From a bacterium (GTDB lineage: Bacteria; SM23-31; JAUVVT01), in contig JAUWXV010000021.1 of the NCBI GenBank assembly GCA_030616165.1, forward strand, positions 1-28,146: a DNA stretch of 28,146 bases, written 5' to 3'. The notes under the pieces were generated by a model that saw only the letters and a list, made by a program, of their open reading frames with translations, made no database searches and was not told the origin of the DNA. The position numbers were made by a program, and so were the translations under genes. Positions 7,745-16,558 of the stretch are shown piece by piece. Every line of letters begins with the position of its first letter. Position 1 is the stretch's first letter.

Positions 7745-8428
7745 CTAACTTTTAATAAAATTTTTTCTAACGATATTAACCATGTTGTGTGTTTTTCTTA
7801 TCGGTTCAGGGATTCTATACTTTTTACAGCAGTTAAGAATTATTTCTCTCGAAAAATTTATTCCAATCTTGTATCCCTGAGAAACAAACACAGGTTTAAC
7901 ATTTTTTCTTGTCCTCAAAACAATTCCAATATTTTTATTACCATAGGAGATATAAGAATAATCCCCTTTACTGTTCCCAATTTCAGAATATTCACCAAAT
8001 AACCTCTTTTTTGCACAACCAATAGTATGAAGGTCAAGAATCAATCCCAGATGAGAAGCAAGCCCAATCCCCCTCGGATGTGCTATTCCGTGTCCATCGC
8101 ATATGACAATATCTGGAATATTTTTTATTTTATCAAACGCCTTCAAAAGGGCGGGAACTTCCCTGAAACTCAAAAGCCCTGGAACGTACGGAAATGTGCT
8201 TTCCATAACTTCTGTTTGTTCTTCAATTACATTCATATCAGGATAACTTAAAACTATTGCTGCTGAAAAAAGTAGATTTTTCCCTCTATCATAAGATACG
8301 TCTGTTCCGCAGATTTTATCTATTATAAATTTTCCGTCATTAAAAATTAGCTTCTTCTTGAGCCTCTTTTGGACTTCTATCCCTTCTTTTGGAGTGATGT
8401 TCCAAGGGTGTAAATTTTTATATTTCAT
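7745..8428 (-). CDS. nfi: Endonuclease V (deoxyinosine 3' endonuclease)
   Basis: DNA repair nuclease that cuts the second phosphodiester bond 3' to deoxyinosine and related deaminated bases. At 227 residues it has family length. Key residues match the Thermotoga enzyme almost position for position: D43 in GTDVSYD, Y81 and E90 in YVPGLLSFRE, and D111 in DGHGIAHPRGIGLASHLG. The tail RLPEP-like segment is present as RIPEPIRKTHN. The ATG at 8428 has no evident Shine-Dalgarno sequence. The frame is open 17 codons further upstream, but that stretch is the tail of a decayed hicB gene and has no start codon of the usual kind, so 8428 is preferred. No other repair gene besides recD2 is nearby. Confidence 0.93.
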   Translation of the reverse strand: MKYKNLHPWNITPKEGIEVQKRLKKKLIFNDGKFIIDKICGTDVSYDRGKNLLFSAAIVLSYPDMNVIEEQTEVMESTFPYVPGLLSFREVPALLKAFDKIKNIPDIVICDGHGIAHPRGIGLASHLGLILDLHTIGCAKKRLFGEYSEIGNSKGDYSYISYGNKNIGIVLRTRKNVKPVFVSQGYKIGINFSREIILNCCKKYRIPEPIRKTHNMVNIVRKNFIKS

Positions 8429-8593
8429 AATATGCGTATATTGTATTTGATTTTCCTTAAGACAAAGTTCTATGACTTCCTAAATCCCTGGATAGAGTTT
8501 CTCAAAAGTTTTAACTTGCGTATAACAACTCTTTAAAGATGTGACTGTGGCAACATAATACCCATCTTCATCTTGCTCAATCAAAACTGTAAA
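8429..8593 (-). pseudogene. Decayed HicB-family antitoxin remnant
   Basis: Minus-strand translation from 8593 reads FTVLIEQDEDGYYVATV, then SLKSCYTQVKTFEKLYPGI, a TAG stop at 8482-8480, and EVIELCLKE in the same frame. This matches the HicB antitoxin pattern (VxIExDEDGYYVAxVPxLPGCxTQGxTxEEALxNIxEAIELxLE) along its whole N-terminal domain, with a nonsense codon exactly where NIxE would continue. A second stop (TAA, 8596-8594) directly precedes the matching part and no start codon is left. There is no frameshift; the damage is point mutation. No hicA toxin gene and no C-terminal HTH are visible, so this is either a relic of a toxin-antitoxin locus or of a lone HicB-like protein. It lies between recD2 and endonuclease V. 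Confidence 0.8.
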
Positions 8594-8662
8594 TTAATAA
8601 TCCTTCAATATTTTTCTACATTTCTTTTTTGATTTTAAATTAATTTTTCAAATTAATAATAT

Positions 8663-10804
8663 TTATAATTTAATTAACCTTTCGGTAAGATAAGTATATC
8701 TCTCCGATACCTTATTATTTCTCACAGCGATATTTATTGCTTTTGCTGTTCCGATGAGTATCATAAGTTCTTTCGCACGTGTAATTGCGGTGTAAAGGAG
8801 ATTTCTTTGAAGCATCATGAAGTGCTGCGTTGTGATGGGCATAATTACTGCTTTATATTCACATCCCTGAGATTTGTGGACTGTTGTTGCATATGCCAAA
8901 ATTATATCGTCAAGTTCCTTGAAGTTGTAACTCACCCTCCTCGAATAATAATCTACTTCAAGTAATTGATATTCAAGGTCAATAGATTTAATCCTTCCTA
9001 TGTCACCATTAAAGATATCTTTTTCGTAATTATTTCTGACCTGCATAACCTTATCTCCAACTCTGAACATCTTCTCCCCTCTTTTTAATTCTTTTCCGAA
9101 CGAGTTGAGCGACTCCTGAAGAATCATATTAAGATTATTTGCACCTGTCTCCCCTTTATACATCGGTGTTAAAATTTGAATATCTTCAAACGAATTATAA
9201 TTATATTTATTGGGAAGCCTTTTAAGACATAATTCTTTAATAATCCCGGGAATTCTGGAAGGCTCACTCTCTTTTATGAGAAAAAATGTGTCTTCCATAC
9301 GGTTGCCAATCATGGGGAATTCGCCACAATTAACTCTGTGAGCATTTGATACTATGTCACTCTTTTCAGTCTGGCGAAAAATTTGGTCGAGTTTTACAAC
9401 TTCAACAATTTTGGAATTAATAATATCCCTGAGAACATTTCCTGGTCCGACCGAAGGTAGTTGGTCAGCATCGCCCACAATTACAAGCCTCGATTTGACC
9501 GAAATCCCATTAAGAAGGTCACTCAGAAGATAAGTATCTATCATAGAACCTTCGTCAATTATAATTAAATCTTCAGAAATGGGATTATCGGCACATTTGA
9601 AAAATTTCCCTTCTCTTGGATTATACTCCAATAATCTGTGGATAGTTTTTGCTTCTCTACCTGTAGTTTCTTCAAGTTTTTTAGCTGCTCTTCCAGTTGG
9701 AGCCCCAAGAGACATTCTCATTCCCATATTATAGAAAAGGTCAATTATCCCTTTGATAGTCGTTGTTTTACCTGTTCCGGGACCTCCAGTCATAACAAGC
9801 ACACGATTATTGAAACTCTTAATTATGGCTTCTTTCTGTTTATATGTAAATTTAATATTCTGAAAAGCTTCTATCCGTTCCATCTCTTTTTTCAAAACCT
9901 TGGAATCCATCTTTTTAACCGGAATTTGCATCATCCTTTTTAACTTTTCCGCTATTGAAACCTCTGCTCTGAATAAACTGGGAAGAAATATCCTTTCTGA
10001 CTCCTGGATAATTCTCTTTTCATCTATCAGTTGTTTTATCCCCTCATTGATAAAAGACTCATCCACTGAAAGCAGTTCTTTTCCCCTTTTTATTATTTCT
10101 TCCTCTGTGAGATAAACATGCCCCTCATCTGTCGAATCAAATAATAAATAACTGATTCCTGCCTTGATTCTACTAATCGATTTTTCGTCATATCCAATAT
10201 CTTTTGCTATCTTATCTGCAGTCTTAAAACCTATTCCTTGAATTTCATATATTAACTGATAAGGATTATTTTTAACAATATCAATTGATCTTTTTCCGAA
10301 CCTATTAAAAATTTTTATCGAATAATTCGTACTTATATTGTAAGATGAAAGAAAAATCATAACATCCTTAATAGCCTTATGTTCTTCCCACCCACTTCGT
10401 ATCATCTCGATGCGCTTCGAGCCAATTCCATCCGCTTCGGAAAGTTTATCGATATTATTCTCTATTATATCCAGTGTTTTCGACTTGAAATGACTAACAA
10501 TCCTCTTGGCTGTAATTGGACCAATTCCCTTGATTATTCCTGAACCTAAAAATTTCACAATTCCAGAAATCGTAACAGGATATATTGTATTATATTCACG
10601 AGCATTGAATTGATAGCCATACTGCGGATGATTAATCCATTCTCCTTCTACTTCAATTGTTTCTCCAACATTTATGGTCGGGAAATAACCCGTAATTGTA
10701 ACAATCTTTTTCGGATGATTTGTAATTTCAATCTTCAATACTGTATAGTTATTCTCCGGATTCTGGTAGGTAATTCTTTCTATTATCCCTTTCAGTTTTT
10801 CCAT
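8663..10804 (-). CDS. recD2: RecD2-type 5'-3' DNA helicase (SF1B)
   Basis: ATP-dependent RecD-like helicase of the RecD2 branch, which acts without RecBC in DNA repair. 713 residues. The N-terminal half contains an OB-like segment and tandem helix-hairpin-helix motifs (GIIKGIGPITAKRI near 89-102, GIGSKRIEMI near 126-135, GIGFKTADKIAKDIG near 190-204). The motor begins with Walker A GGPGTGKTTT (340-349). It continues with GAPTGRAAKKL, Walker B LIIIDEGSMID (D417, E418), GDADQLPSVGPG, DQIFRQ, and the SH3-like C-terminal domain ending in ATTVHKSQGCEYKAV and LLYTAITRAKEL. All helicase motifs look intact. It starts 37 bases after the SPOR-protein stop, so the two are probably cotranscribed. Confidence 0.95.
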   Translation of the reverse strand: MEKLKGIIERITYQNPENNYTVLKIEITNHPKKIVTITGYFPTINVGETIEVEGEWINHPQYGYQFNAREYNTIYPVTISGIVKFLGSGIIKGIGPITAKRIVSHFKSKTLDIIENNIDKLSEADGIGSKRIEMIRSGWEEHKAIKDVMIFLSSYNISTNYSIKIFNRFGKRSIDIVKNNPYQLIYEIQGIGFKTADKIAKDIGYDEKSISRIKAGISYLLFDSTDEGHVYLTEEEIIKRGKELLSVDESFINEGIKQLIDEKRIIQESERIFLPSLFRAEVSIAEKLKRMMQIPVKKMDSKVLKKEMERIEAFQNIKFTYKQKEAIIKSFNNRVLVMTGGPGTGKTTTIKGIIDLFYNMGMRMSLGAPTGRAAKKLEETTGREAKTIHRLLEYNPREGKFFKCADNPISEDLIIIDEGSMIDTYLLSDLLNGISVKSRLVIVGDADQLPSVGPGNVLRDIINSKIVEVVKLDQIFRQTEKSDIVSNAHRVNCGEFPMIGNRMEDTFFLIKESEPSRIPGIIKELCLKRLPNKYNYNSFEDIQILTPMYKGETGANNLNMILQESLNSFGKELKRGEKMFRVGDKVMQVRNNYEKDIFNGDIGRIKSIDLEYQLLEVDYYSRRVSYNFKELDDIILAYATTVHKSQGCEYKAVIMPITTQHFMMLQRNLLYTAITRAKELMILIGTAKAINIAVRNNKVSERYTYLTERLIKL

Positions 10805-10841
10805 TTATGATAAATCTTTTATTTATAGAAAAATAAATTTT

Positions 10842-11555
10842 TTATTCACTATTAACGTCTACAATCATATAATCGATTCTCAATTTTTGTTTTAAAAGTT
10901 CTCCATATCTCTTTGCGGAAGTTTCATTGTCAAAGTTTCCAAGCCAGACCTTATAAAGTGGTCTTCCAAGGACAACCTCTGTATTGATTCTGACATTACT
11001 ATAACCTTTTTCATTCAAAAATTTTATTATTTTTTGTGCATTCTGTTTAATACCAAAAGCTCCCAATTGAACCACAAACTTGCGCTCTTCTTTATAGGGC
11101 TTTATTGTCTGTTTGTCTTTTTCACCAAATACTTCATTAATAATATCCAATTCTTCTTTTGCTTTTCTTGCGTACAGCGTTCCGGGAAAATTAACAATAA
11201 TCTGCCTCAGGACATCTGAAGATTTTATATATAATCCTTTGATGTAATAATACTGTGCCACTCTCCATAAAGATCTTTCGGCAGTAATACTTTCTGAATC
11301 TGATTCAATTATCTTGTTATAAATCGCTAAAGCTTTATCTCCATCCTTTTCTATCAGCGCTTTTAGATACAATGCTGCTGCTGTTTCCTTCTCTTCACCT
11401 TTAAGCTTTTGGATTGCCTCCTCAAGTTTATCAAACTGATTAGTGTCTGCATAATTCATTAGTAATTTTAAATCCTGTGAATATGAGTCTAAAATAAATA
11501 TATTAAAGACTATTATTAGTATAAATAATTTAAAATATAATTTTGATACTATCAT
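10842..11555 (-). CDS. Exported TPR-like protein with C-terminal SPOR domain
   Basis: Predicted periplasmic or outer-membrane-associated protein, 237 residues. An N-terminal hydrophobic signal (about 1-24, ending LDSYSQ) is followed by TPR-like helical repeats (LYLKALIEKDGDKALAIYNKII, and the ILRQIIVNFPGTLYARKAKEEL segment, which resembles the BamD/YbgF type). A SPOR domain spans about 160-235 (FVVQLGAFGIKQNAQKII ending in YMIVDV). SPOR domains bind septal peptidoglycan lacking stem peptides, so a role in envelope assembly or division is plausible. A purine-rich GGGGGTGA stretch serves as ribosome binding site, and a 9-bp hairpin (11578-11597) sits just upstream. Its presence argues for a Gram-negative-type envelope. 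Confidence 0.85.
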   Translation of the reverse strand: MIVSKLYFKLFILIIVFNIFILDSYSQDLKLLMNYADTNQFDKLEEAIQKLKGEEKETAAALYLKALIEKDGDKALAIYNKIIESDSESITAERSLWRVAQYYYIKGLYIKSSDVLRQIIVNFPGTLYARKAKEELDIINEVFGEKDKQTIKPYKEERKFVVQLGAFGIKQNAQKIIKFLNEKGYSNVRINTEVVLGRPLYKVWLGNFDNETSAKRYGELLKQKLRIDYMIVDVNSE

Positions 11556-11577
11556 ATTAATAATTCACCCCCACTCT

Positions 11578-11682
11578 GTTTCTTTTAAAAAAGAAACTTT
11601 AAATTCTTTCCTCATTCCATGCTGGGTAAGGAATGAGGAATAATAGTAAGTTTTCTTGCTTCTTCTTTTTCAAAAGAAGAAG
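11578..11682. other. Three consecutive hairpins upstream of the SPOR gene
   Basis: Three perfect inverted repeats follow one another: GTTTCTTTT/AAAAGAAAC (11578-11597, 9 bp), TTCCTCATTCC/GGAATGAGGAA (11608-11618 with 11630-11640, 11 bp, 11-base loop) and CTTCTTCTTTT/AAAAGAAGAAG (11659-11669 with 11672-11682, 11 bp). Together with the terminator at 11701 they fill the 233-base gap between miaB and the SPOR gene. The middle one has terminator-like GC content. No gene is seen here. Confidence 0.6.
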
Positions 11683-11700
11683 ATTTATTTTCATAATGAA

Positions 11701-11728
11701 AAAAGCCGAATCAATTGACCCGACTTTT
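11701..11728 (-). terminator. Intrinsic terminator of the trpS-to-miaB cluster
   Basis: On the minus strand AAAAGTCGGGTC and GATTCGGCTTTT pair over 12 bp (GU pairs included) around the loop AATT. The 3' side continues as TTTTTT (11704-11699). It lies 60 bases after the miaB stop. The A-rich 5' arm means it could also act in the other direction. Confidence 0.75.
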
Positions 11729-11788
11729 AATTTTAAATTTGATTTTTTGCCATAAGAACTTTACCCAAGAAATTGTAAATATCAATTA

Positions 11789-13090
11789 TTAAGTTTCTTT
11801 GGACTCCACAACTTTTCCAAATAAAGTATGACTTGTTGCATCCGTGGTAAGAACATTAACAAAAGTTCCAATAGAAAAATTATTCTGCCTTAATATAACC
11901 TTTTTAAAGCCATCAGTCCTTCCGAAAACTTTGGAATCTGATTTTCTACTTTTCCCTTCTATCATGATTTCTGTTATTTTTCCTATCCATTCTCTATTCT
12001 TTTTTAAGGAAATTTCTCTTAATATTTCACTTATTTCTTCAAGTCGTTCAATCTTAACATTTTCTGGGACATCATCTCCATATTTATAAGCATCGGTTTT
12101 CTCTCTGGGGGAATATTTGAAAGTAAAACCACTATCAAATTTCACTTTTTTTACAAGGTCCACAGTTAGTCTATGGTCATTTTCTGTTTCACCTGGAAAT
12201 CCTGATATAATATCCGTTGTAATAGTTAAATCTTTTATCTTTGATTTTGCTTTTTCTACCAGATTGATATATTTCTCTTTAGTATAATTTCTTCTCATTG
12301 TTTTGAGTATTTTATTTGAACCAGATTGAACAGGAAGATGAAGATGGGGACAAATGTTCTTCCTTTCTTTCATGACATCAACAAGACCGTCTGATAAATT
12401 CATAGGATGTGATGTTGCAAATCTCACTCGTTTTAATCCCTCAATTTCACTTACTTTCTCTAAAAGTCCTGGGAAATCAACGTCCTGATAGTTATAAGAG
12501 TTCACATTCTGACCGAGAAGAGTGACCTCTTTAAAACCTTCATCTAAAAGTCGTTTTATCTCATCTGTGATGCTTTTTACGGAACGACTTCTCTCTCTGC
12601 CCCGGGTATAAGGCACTACACAATATGAACAATCTTCATTGCACCCCCTTGAAATAGCAACCCATGCACAAACACCTTTCTTCTTTAAAGGGAATATATC
12701 GCTGTAATTTTCATATTCTCTTGTAAAAATATCTTCACATCTTTTCTTATCTTTTAAAATTTCAGGAAGTTTCCGATAAGAGTCGGGACCTAAAACTATG
12801 TCAACAAAAGGATTATCTTTAATAATTTTGCTGCCAAGATACTTTGACATACAGCCTAACACACCTAAAATTACCTCTGGTCTTCTCTTCTTTAAATTCT
12901 TAAGCTGTCTTATGTTGCTCAATGCTCTGTTTTCTGCATGTTCTCTAACAGCGCATGTATTTATAAGTACAGCATCTGCTTTTTCAATATCATCAATGAT
13001 ATCAAAATTACCACACCTGAGTATTCCAGATATGAGTTCCGAATCATATTTATTCATTTGACAGCCATATGTCCTGATATATACTTTCAC
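11789..13090 (-). CDS. miaB: MiaB, tRNA A37 methylthiotransferase
   Basis: Radical-SAM enzyme that adds the 2-methylthio group to i6A37 of tRNAs reading UNN codons, using two [4Fe-4S] clusters. 433 residues, normal length. The N-terminal UPF0004 domain carries C10, C46 and C80. The radical-SAM motif is C150xxxC154xxC157 in SRGCNEDCSYCVVPYTRGRERSR, and a C-terminal TRAM domain ends the protein. The signature RTYGCQMNKYDSE at the N-terminus separates MiaB from MtaB and RimO. Translation starts at a GTG (13090-13088); no alternative ATG fits the family N-terminus. It follows its paralogue mtaB by 56 bases and is the last gene before the terminator at 11701. Confidence 0.95.
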   Translation of the reverse strand: MKVYIRTYGCQMNKYDSELISGILRCGNFDIIDDIEKADAVLINTCAVREHAENRALSNIRQLKNLKKRRPEVILGVLGCMSKYLGSKIIKDNPFVDIVLGPDSYRKLPEILKDKKRCEDIFTREYENYSDIFPLKKKGVCAWVAISRGCNEDCSYCVVPYTRGRERSRSVKSITDEIKRLLDEGFKEVTLLGQNVNSYNYQDVDFPGLLEKVSEIEGLKRVRFATSHPMNLSDGLVDVMKERKNICPHLHLPVQSGSNKILKTMRRNYTKEKYINLVEKAKSKIKDLTITTDIISGFPGETENDHRLTVDLVKKVKFDSGFTFKYSPREKTDAYKYGDDVPENVKIERLEEISEILREISLKKNREWIGKITEIMIEGKSRKSDSKVFGRTDGFKKVILRQNNFSIGTFVNVLTTDATSHTLFGKVVESKET

Positions 13091-13146
13091 AATGATTTTA
13101 TCTTTCTCAATAAACTTGCAAATTTAGTGTTTAACGCTAATTTAGT

Positions 13147-14430
13147 TCAATTCAGAATTTCACCCGTTACAAATAAATCTTCAGATTTAACTATTTTCAC
13201 TCTCTTTAATTTATTTCGTAAATCCTCACCCTTGCATTTTACTCTGATATAATTGGATGAAAATCCAGAAAAAATCTTTTCTTCTTCTGATTCAAAAACT
13301 ACCTCCTCTATTCTTCCAACATTTTCATATAAAAAACTCTTTTTCTTTTCTCTGGCAATATCCCTCAAAATCTGACTTCTCTCTTTAATTTCATCAGGAT
13401 TAACATTGTCGGGAAGATTTTCTGCTTCTGTTCCACTTCTTGGAGAAAAACCAAAAACATGAATATATGAAAATGGTAACTCTTTGATAAATTTTAAGGT
13501 ATTCTCAAAGTTTCCTCTTTTCTCTCCGGGAAATCCCACCATAACATCTGTTCCAATACCAATTTCAGGTATTTTTTTAACTATTTTATCTATTTTTCTT
13601 TTATAGTATTCTGGAGTGTATTTTCTTTTCATTAAAGATAAAATTTTGCTGTCACCACTTTGCAGAGGACTGTGCAAATGCTTGCAGATTTTTTCTGAAC
13701 TGGTTATTAAATTTATAAATTCATCATCGATTTTATTAACTTCGATAGAACTAAGCCTTATTCGTGGAACATTATTTATATTTATCAACTTTTCTACTAA
13801 TGATGTAAGATTGCAATCATCATAATATTCAGCAAGATTAACACCAGTAAGGACAATCTCTTTAAAACAGGAATTTGTAAAATTAGCAGCCTGATTGATA
13901 ATATTGGAAATACTTCTACTGCGGCTTTCTCCCCTTACATAAGGAACTATGCAGTATGAACAGAAGTAATTGCAACCATCCTGAACCTTGAGAAAAGCTC
14001 TTGTTCTATCTGTAAAATATCCATTTCCTTCTTCTTTATATAATCCACAACTGTTAGAAGATTTTTTTATAAATATTTTATCTGTTTTATTTAAACCATC
14101 AAGGAAATCTAACACTTTAAATTTCTCTTCAGAGCCAAGAATCATATTTACGCCAGGAATCCTACTTATATCTTCATCATTAATTTGAGCATAACAACCA
14201 ACAACTATAATAAATGCTTGTGGAGAATATTTAATTGCTCGCCGAATCGTCTGGCGAGACTTAAATTCTGCCTTCTGTGTCACTACACAGGTATTAACAA
14301 TTGATATATCTGCTTGTTTCCCAAAGTTTACCACAGAATAACCACTTTTTATAAACTTATCTCTTATGTTATCTGTTTCATATTGATTTAATTTACATCC
14401 CAGTGTATAAAATGAAACTCTTTTTTTCAT
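13147..14430 (-). CDS. mtaB: MtaB, tRNA t6A37 methylthiotransferase
   Basis: Radical-SAM methylthiotransferase that converts t6A37 to ms2t6A in tRNAs reading ANN codons. 427 residues. UPF0004 cysteines are C12, C48 and C79. The radical-SAM motif is C153xxxC157xxC160 in QDGCNYFCSYCIVPYVRGESRSR. The start YTLGCKLNQYETD is diagnostic for MtaB (YqeV type) rather than MiaB (GCQMN). The C-terminal region has the TRAM-like fold (VVFESEEEKIFSGFSSNYIRVKC). It lies between rpsA and miaB on one strand with short gaps (73 and 56 bases), so both position-37 methylthiolases should be made from one message. Confidence 0.93.
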   Translation of the reverse strand: MKKRVSFYTLGCKLNQYETDNIRDKFIKSGYSVVNFGKQADISIVNTCVVTQKAEFKSRQTIRRAIKYSPQAFIIVVGCYAQINDEDISRIPGVNMILGSEEKFKVLDFLDGLNKTDKIFIKKSSNSCGLYKEEGNGYFTDRTRAFLKVQDGCNYFCSYCIVPYVRGESRSRSISNIINQAANFTNSCFKEIVLTGVNLAEYYDDCNLTSLVEKLININNVPRIRLSSIEVNKIDDEFINLITSSEKICKHLHSPLQSGDSKILSLMKRKYTPEYYKRKIDKIVKKIPEIGIGTDVMVGFPGEKRGNFENTLKFIKELPFSYIHVFGFSPRSGTEAENLPDNVNPDEIKERSQILRDIAREKKKSFLYENVGRIEEVVFESEEEKIFSGFSSNYIRVKCKGEDLRNKLKRVKIVKSEDLFVTGEILN

Positions 14431-14503
14431 TTATTTGATAAAACAAATTTTAATTAGTTTAAAATAATTTTTTTGTGGAAAACTTTTTAAATTTCAAATC
14501 ATT

Positions 14504-16492
14504 TTATTCATTTTTTTTATTTTTCTTTTCTGATTTAGGCTCGTCCTCCTTACTTGACTTTTTTTCTATCTTTATATCTTCTTTTTTTTGTTTTTCACCA
14601 TCTGTTTTTTTACTGAAACTTTTTGAAGGTTCCAATTCACTCGTCTTTTTTAGAATTTTCTCATCATCTTTCTTGAATATATCTCCAATTGTGCTCTTCT
14701 TCTGTTCCTCTTGTGATTTAACAAATTCCTTAACCTCTTTTTTTTCTTTATCAATAATATAACTATTATAAGAAAGAACTATTTTCTTTTGATTTTTGTC
14801 AAACTCAATAACTTTTAAGGGTATTTCTATTCCCTGTTCAAATGATTTTTCTTTATCTTTATTTTTGCTATTGATTTTTGTTAGCTGAGAGAATGGAACA
14901 AATCCTTCAACATTTTCCGGCAACTCAATTATTATTCCTTTTTCTATTGAACGCACTATCTTGCCTTTAGTTTCAACACCTTTTTTATATATCTCTTCAA
15001 ATCTATCCCATGGATTAGATTCTATCTGTTTATGGCCTAAAGAGACCCTTCTATCATTTTTTGAAATACCCAAAATTACTACATTAATTTCATCACCTCT
15101 ATTAACTATTTCACTAGGATGTCTTACTTTTTTTGTCCATGATAAATCTGATATATGTATTAATCCATCCACACCTTCCTCCAATTCAACAAATACACCA
15201 AATTTAGTAATATTTCTTACCTTTCCCTTATGCTTTGAACCGACAGGATATTTTTCCTCAATTGTCAGCCATGGGTCAGGTTCAATCTGTTTCAGCCCAA
15301 GAGAAATTTTTTTCTCTTGTTTATCAATATTCAGTATAACTACTTCAAGTTCCTCTCCTATTGATATAAACTTTGAGGGGTGTTTGATATGCTGAGTCCA
15401 CGACATTTCTGATATATGCACAAGACCTTCGATTCCATTTTCCAGTTCTACAAATACTCCATAGTCTGTAATACTTACCGCCTTTCCTTTAACCCTCTGG
15501 CCGACTTGATATTTTTCATCAATCTTTTCCCATGGGTGAGGTGTAAGTTGTTTTAATCCAAGGGATATCCTTTCTTTATTATCGTCGAAATCAAGAATTA
15601 TAATTTTTATTTTCTCATCAAGCGAAACTATTTCAGAAGGATGTGAAACCCTTCCCCAAGAAAGGTCAGTGATATGTAGAAGACCATCTGCACCACCAAG
15701 GTCAACAAAAACTCCGAAATCGGTAATATTTTTAACAATACCCTCCATAACTCTCCCTTTCTGGATTTCTTTTAATATTTTTTCTCTTTGTTCAGCCTGA
15801 TTTCCCTCTATTAGCGCTCTTCTAGAAACGACTATATTTTTCCTTAGATTATTAACCTTAACAATTTTAAACGGTAATGTCTGTCCGATAAAAGCGTCAA
15901 AGTCTCGTATAGGTTTTACATCTATCTGAGAGCCAGGTAAAAATGCATCAATGCCCATAAGGTCAACAACAATCCCTCCTTTTATTCTCCGCAGACACCT
16001 TCCTTCAATTACCTCACTTTTTTCGTATTTTTCCATTAATTTCTCCCACACCCTTGTAAAATCTGCTTTCTTTTTAGACAAAACAAGTTGCCCATCTTTA
16101 TCCTCCACACTATCCAGAAAAACCTCAATCTCATCTCCAACTCCTAAATTCTCTAATGAATCAAATTCAGATGCAGGAATAGTCCCTTCAGATTTAAATC
16201 CAATATCTACTGTAATCTCTTTGTTACTTATAGACAGTATCCTTCCGGTTACAATTTCTCCTTCATTTATCTCTTTTAGAGTCTCTTCATATAATTTCAG
16301 ATATTCACTATACTCTTCATCCGAATACTCTTTCTCTTCAATTATATTTTCTTTTCTTATTACAGGTCTTGGAGTTCTTTTTTTTGTTTCATTTGTATTA
16401 TCATTTAATGTTAATTGAGCATCACCTCCTTCATTAACTTTACCCTCGGAATTAACTTCTTCATTTGCCTTATCGTTAACAATTTTTACCAT
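14504..16492 (-). CDS. rpsA: 30S ribosomal protein S1 with charged C-terminal tail
   Basis: RNA-binding ribosomal protein needed for initiation on structured mRNAs. 662 residues, longer than the E. coli protein (557). After an acidic/Asn-rich leader (about 1-70) six S1 domains follow. The first two are divergent (GEIVTGRILSISNKEITVDI, and GRCLRRIKGGIVVDLMGIDAFLPGSQ, the ribosome-binding pair). Domains 3-5 are near-repeats with GVFVDLGGADGLLHITDLSW, GVFVELENGIEGLVHISEMSW and GVFVELEEGVDGLIHISDLSW. Domain 6 is divergent (GIIIELPENVEGFVPFSQL). The last roughly 85 residues are a Lys/Glu/Ser-rich low-complexity tail. AAAGGAGGT 8 bases before the ATG is a very strong ribosome binding site, as expected for a highly made protein. 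Confidence 0.95.
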   Translation of the reverse strand: MVKIVNDKANEEVNSEGKVNEGGDAQLTLNDNTNETKKRTPRPVIRKENIIEEKEYSDEEYSEYLKLYEETLKEINEGEIVTGRILSISNKEITVDIGFKSEGTIPASEFDSLENLGVGDEIEVFLDSVEDKDGQLVLSKKKADFTRVWEKLMEKYEKSEVIEGRCLRRIKGGIVVDLMGIDAFLPGSQIDVKPIRDFDAFIGQTLPFKIVKVNNLRKNIVVSRRALIEGNQAEQREKILKEIQKGRVMEGIVKNITDFGVFVDLGGADGLLHITDLSWGRVSHPSEIVSLDEKIKIIILDFDDNKERISLGLKQLTPHPWEKIDEKYQVGQRVKGKAVSITDYGVFVELENGIEGLVHISEMSWTQHIKHPSKFISIGEELEVVILNIDKQEKKISLGLKQIEPDPWLTIEEKYPVGSKHKGKVRNITKFGVFVELEEGVDGLIHISDLSWTKKVRHPSEIVNRGDEINVVILGISKNDRRVSLGHKQIESNPWDRFEEIYKKGVETKGKIVRSIEKGIIIELPENVEGFVPFSQLTKINSKNKDKEKSFEQGIEIPLKVIEFDKNQKKIVLSYNSYIIDKEKKEVKEFVKSQEEQKKSTIGDIFKKDDEKILKKTSELEPSKSFSKKTDGEKQKKEDIKIEKKSSKEDEPKSEKKNKKNE

Positions 16493-16558
16493 TAAATTAA
16501 ACCTCCTTTATTATTTTTTAAATCTGGTTATAGATTCTCTTATTGTTATAATTTGACA

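Noticed and set aside
9638-10115. Plus-strand frames opposite recD2
   Set aside because: Shadow frames of an intact helicase gene with all its motifs; nothing in their translations is recognisable.
14475-16418. Several plus-strand frames of 95-155 codons opposite rpsA
   Set aside because: They are serine/phenylalanine-rich shadows of the Lys/Glu-rich S1 coding sequence, without ribosome binding sites or family signatures.
14504-16492. Tandem repeat or CRISPR-like periodicity in the S1 region
   Set aside because: The periodic similarity comes from the repeated S1 domains at protein level. No short repeat-spacer array exists anywhere in the window.
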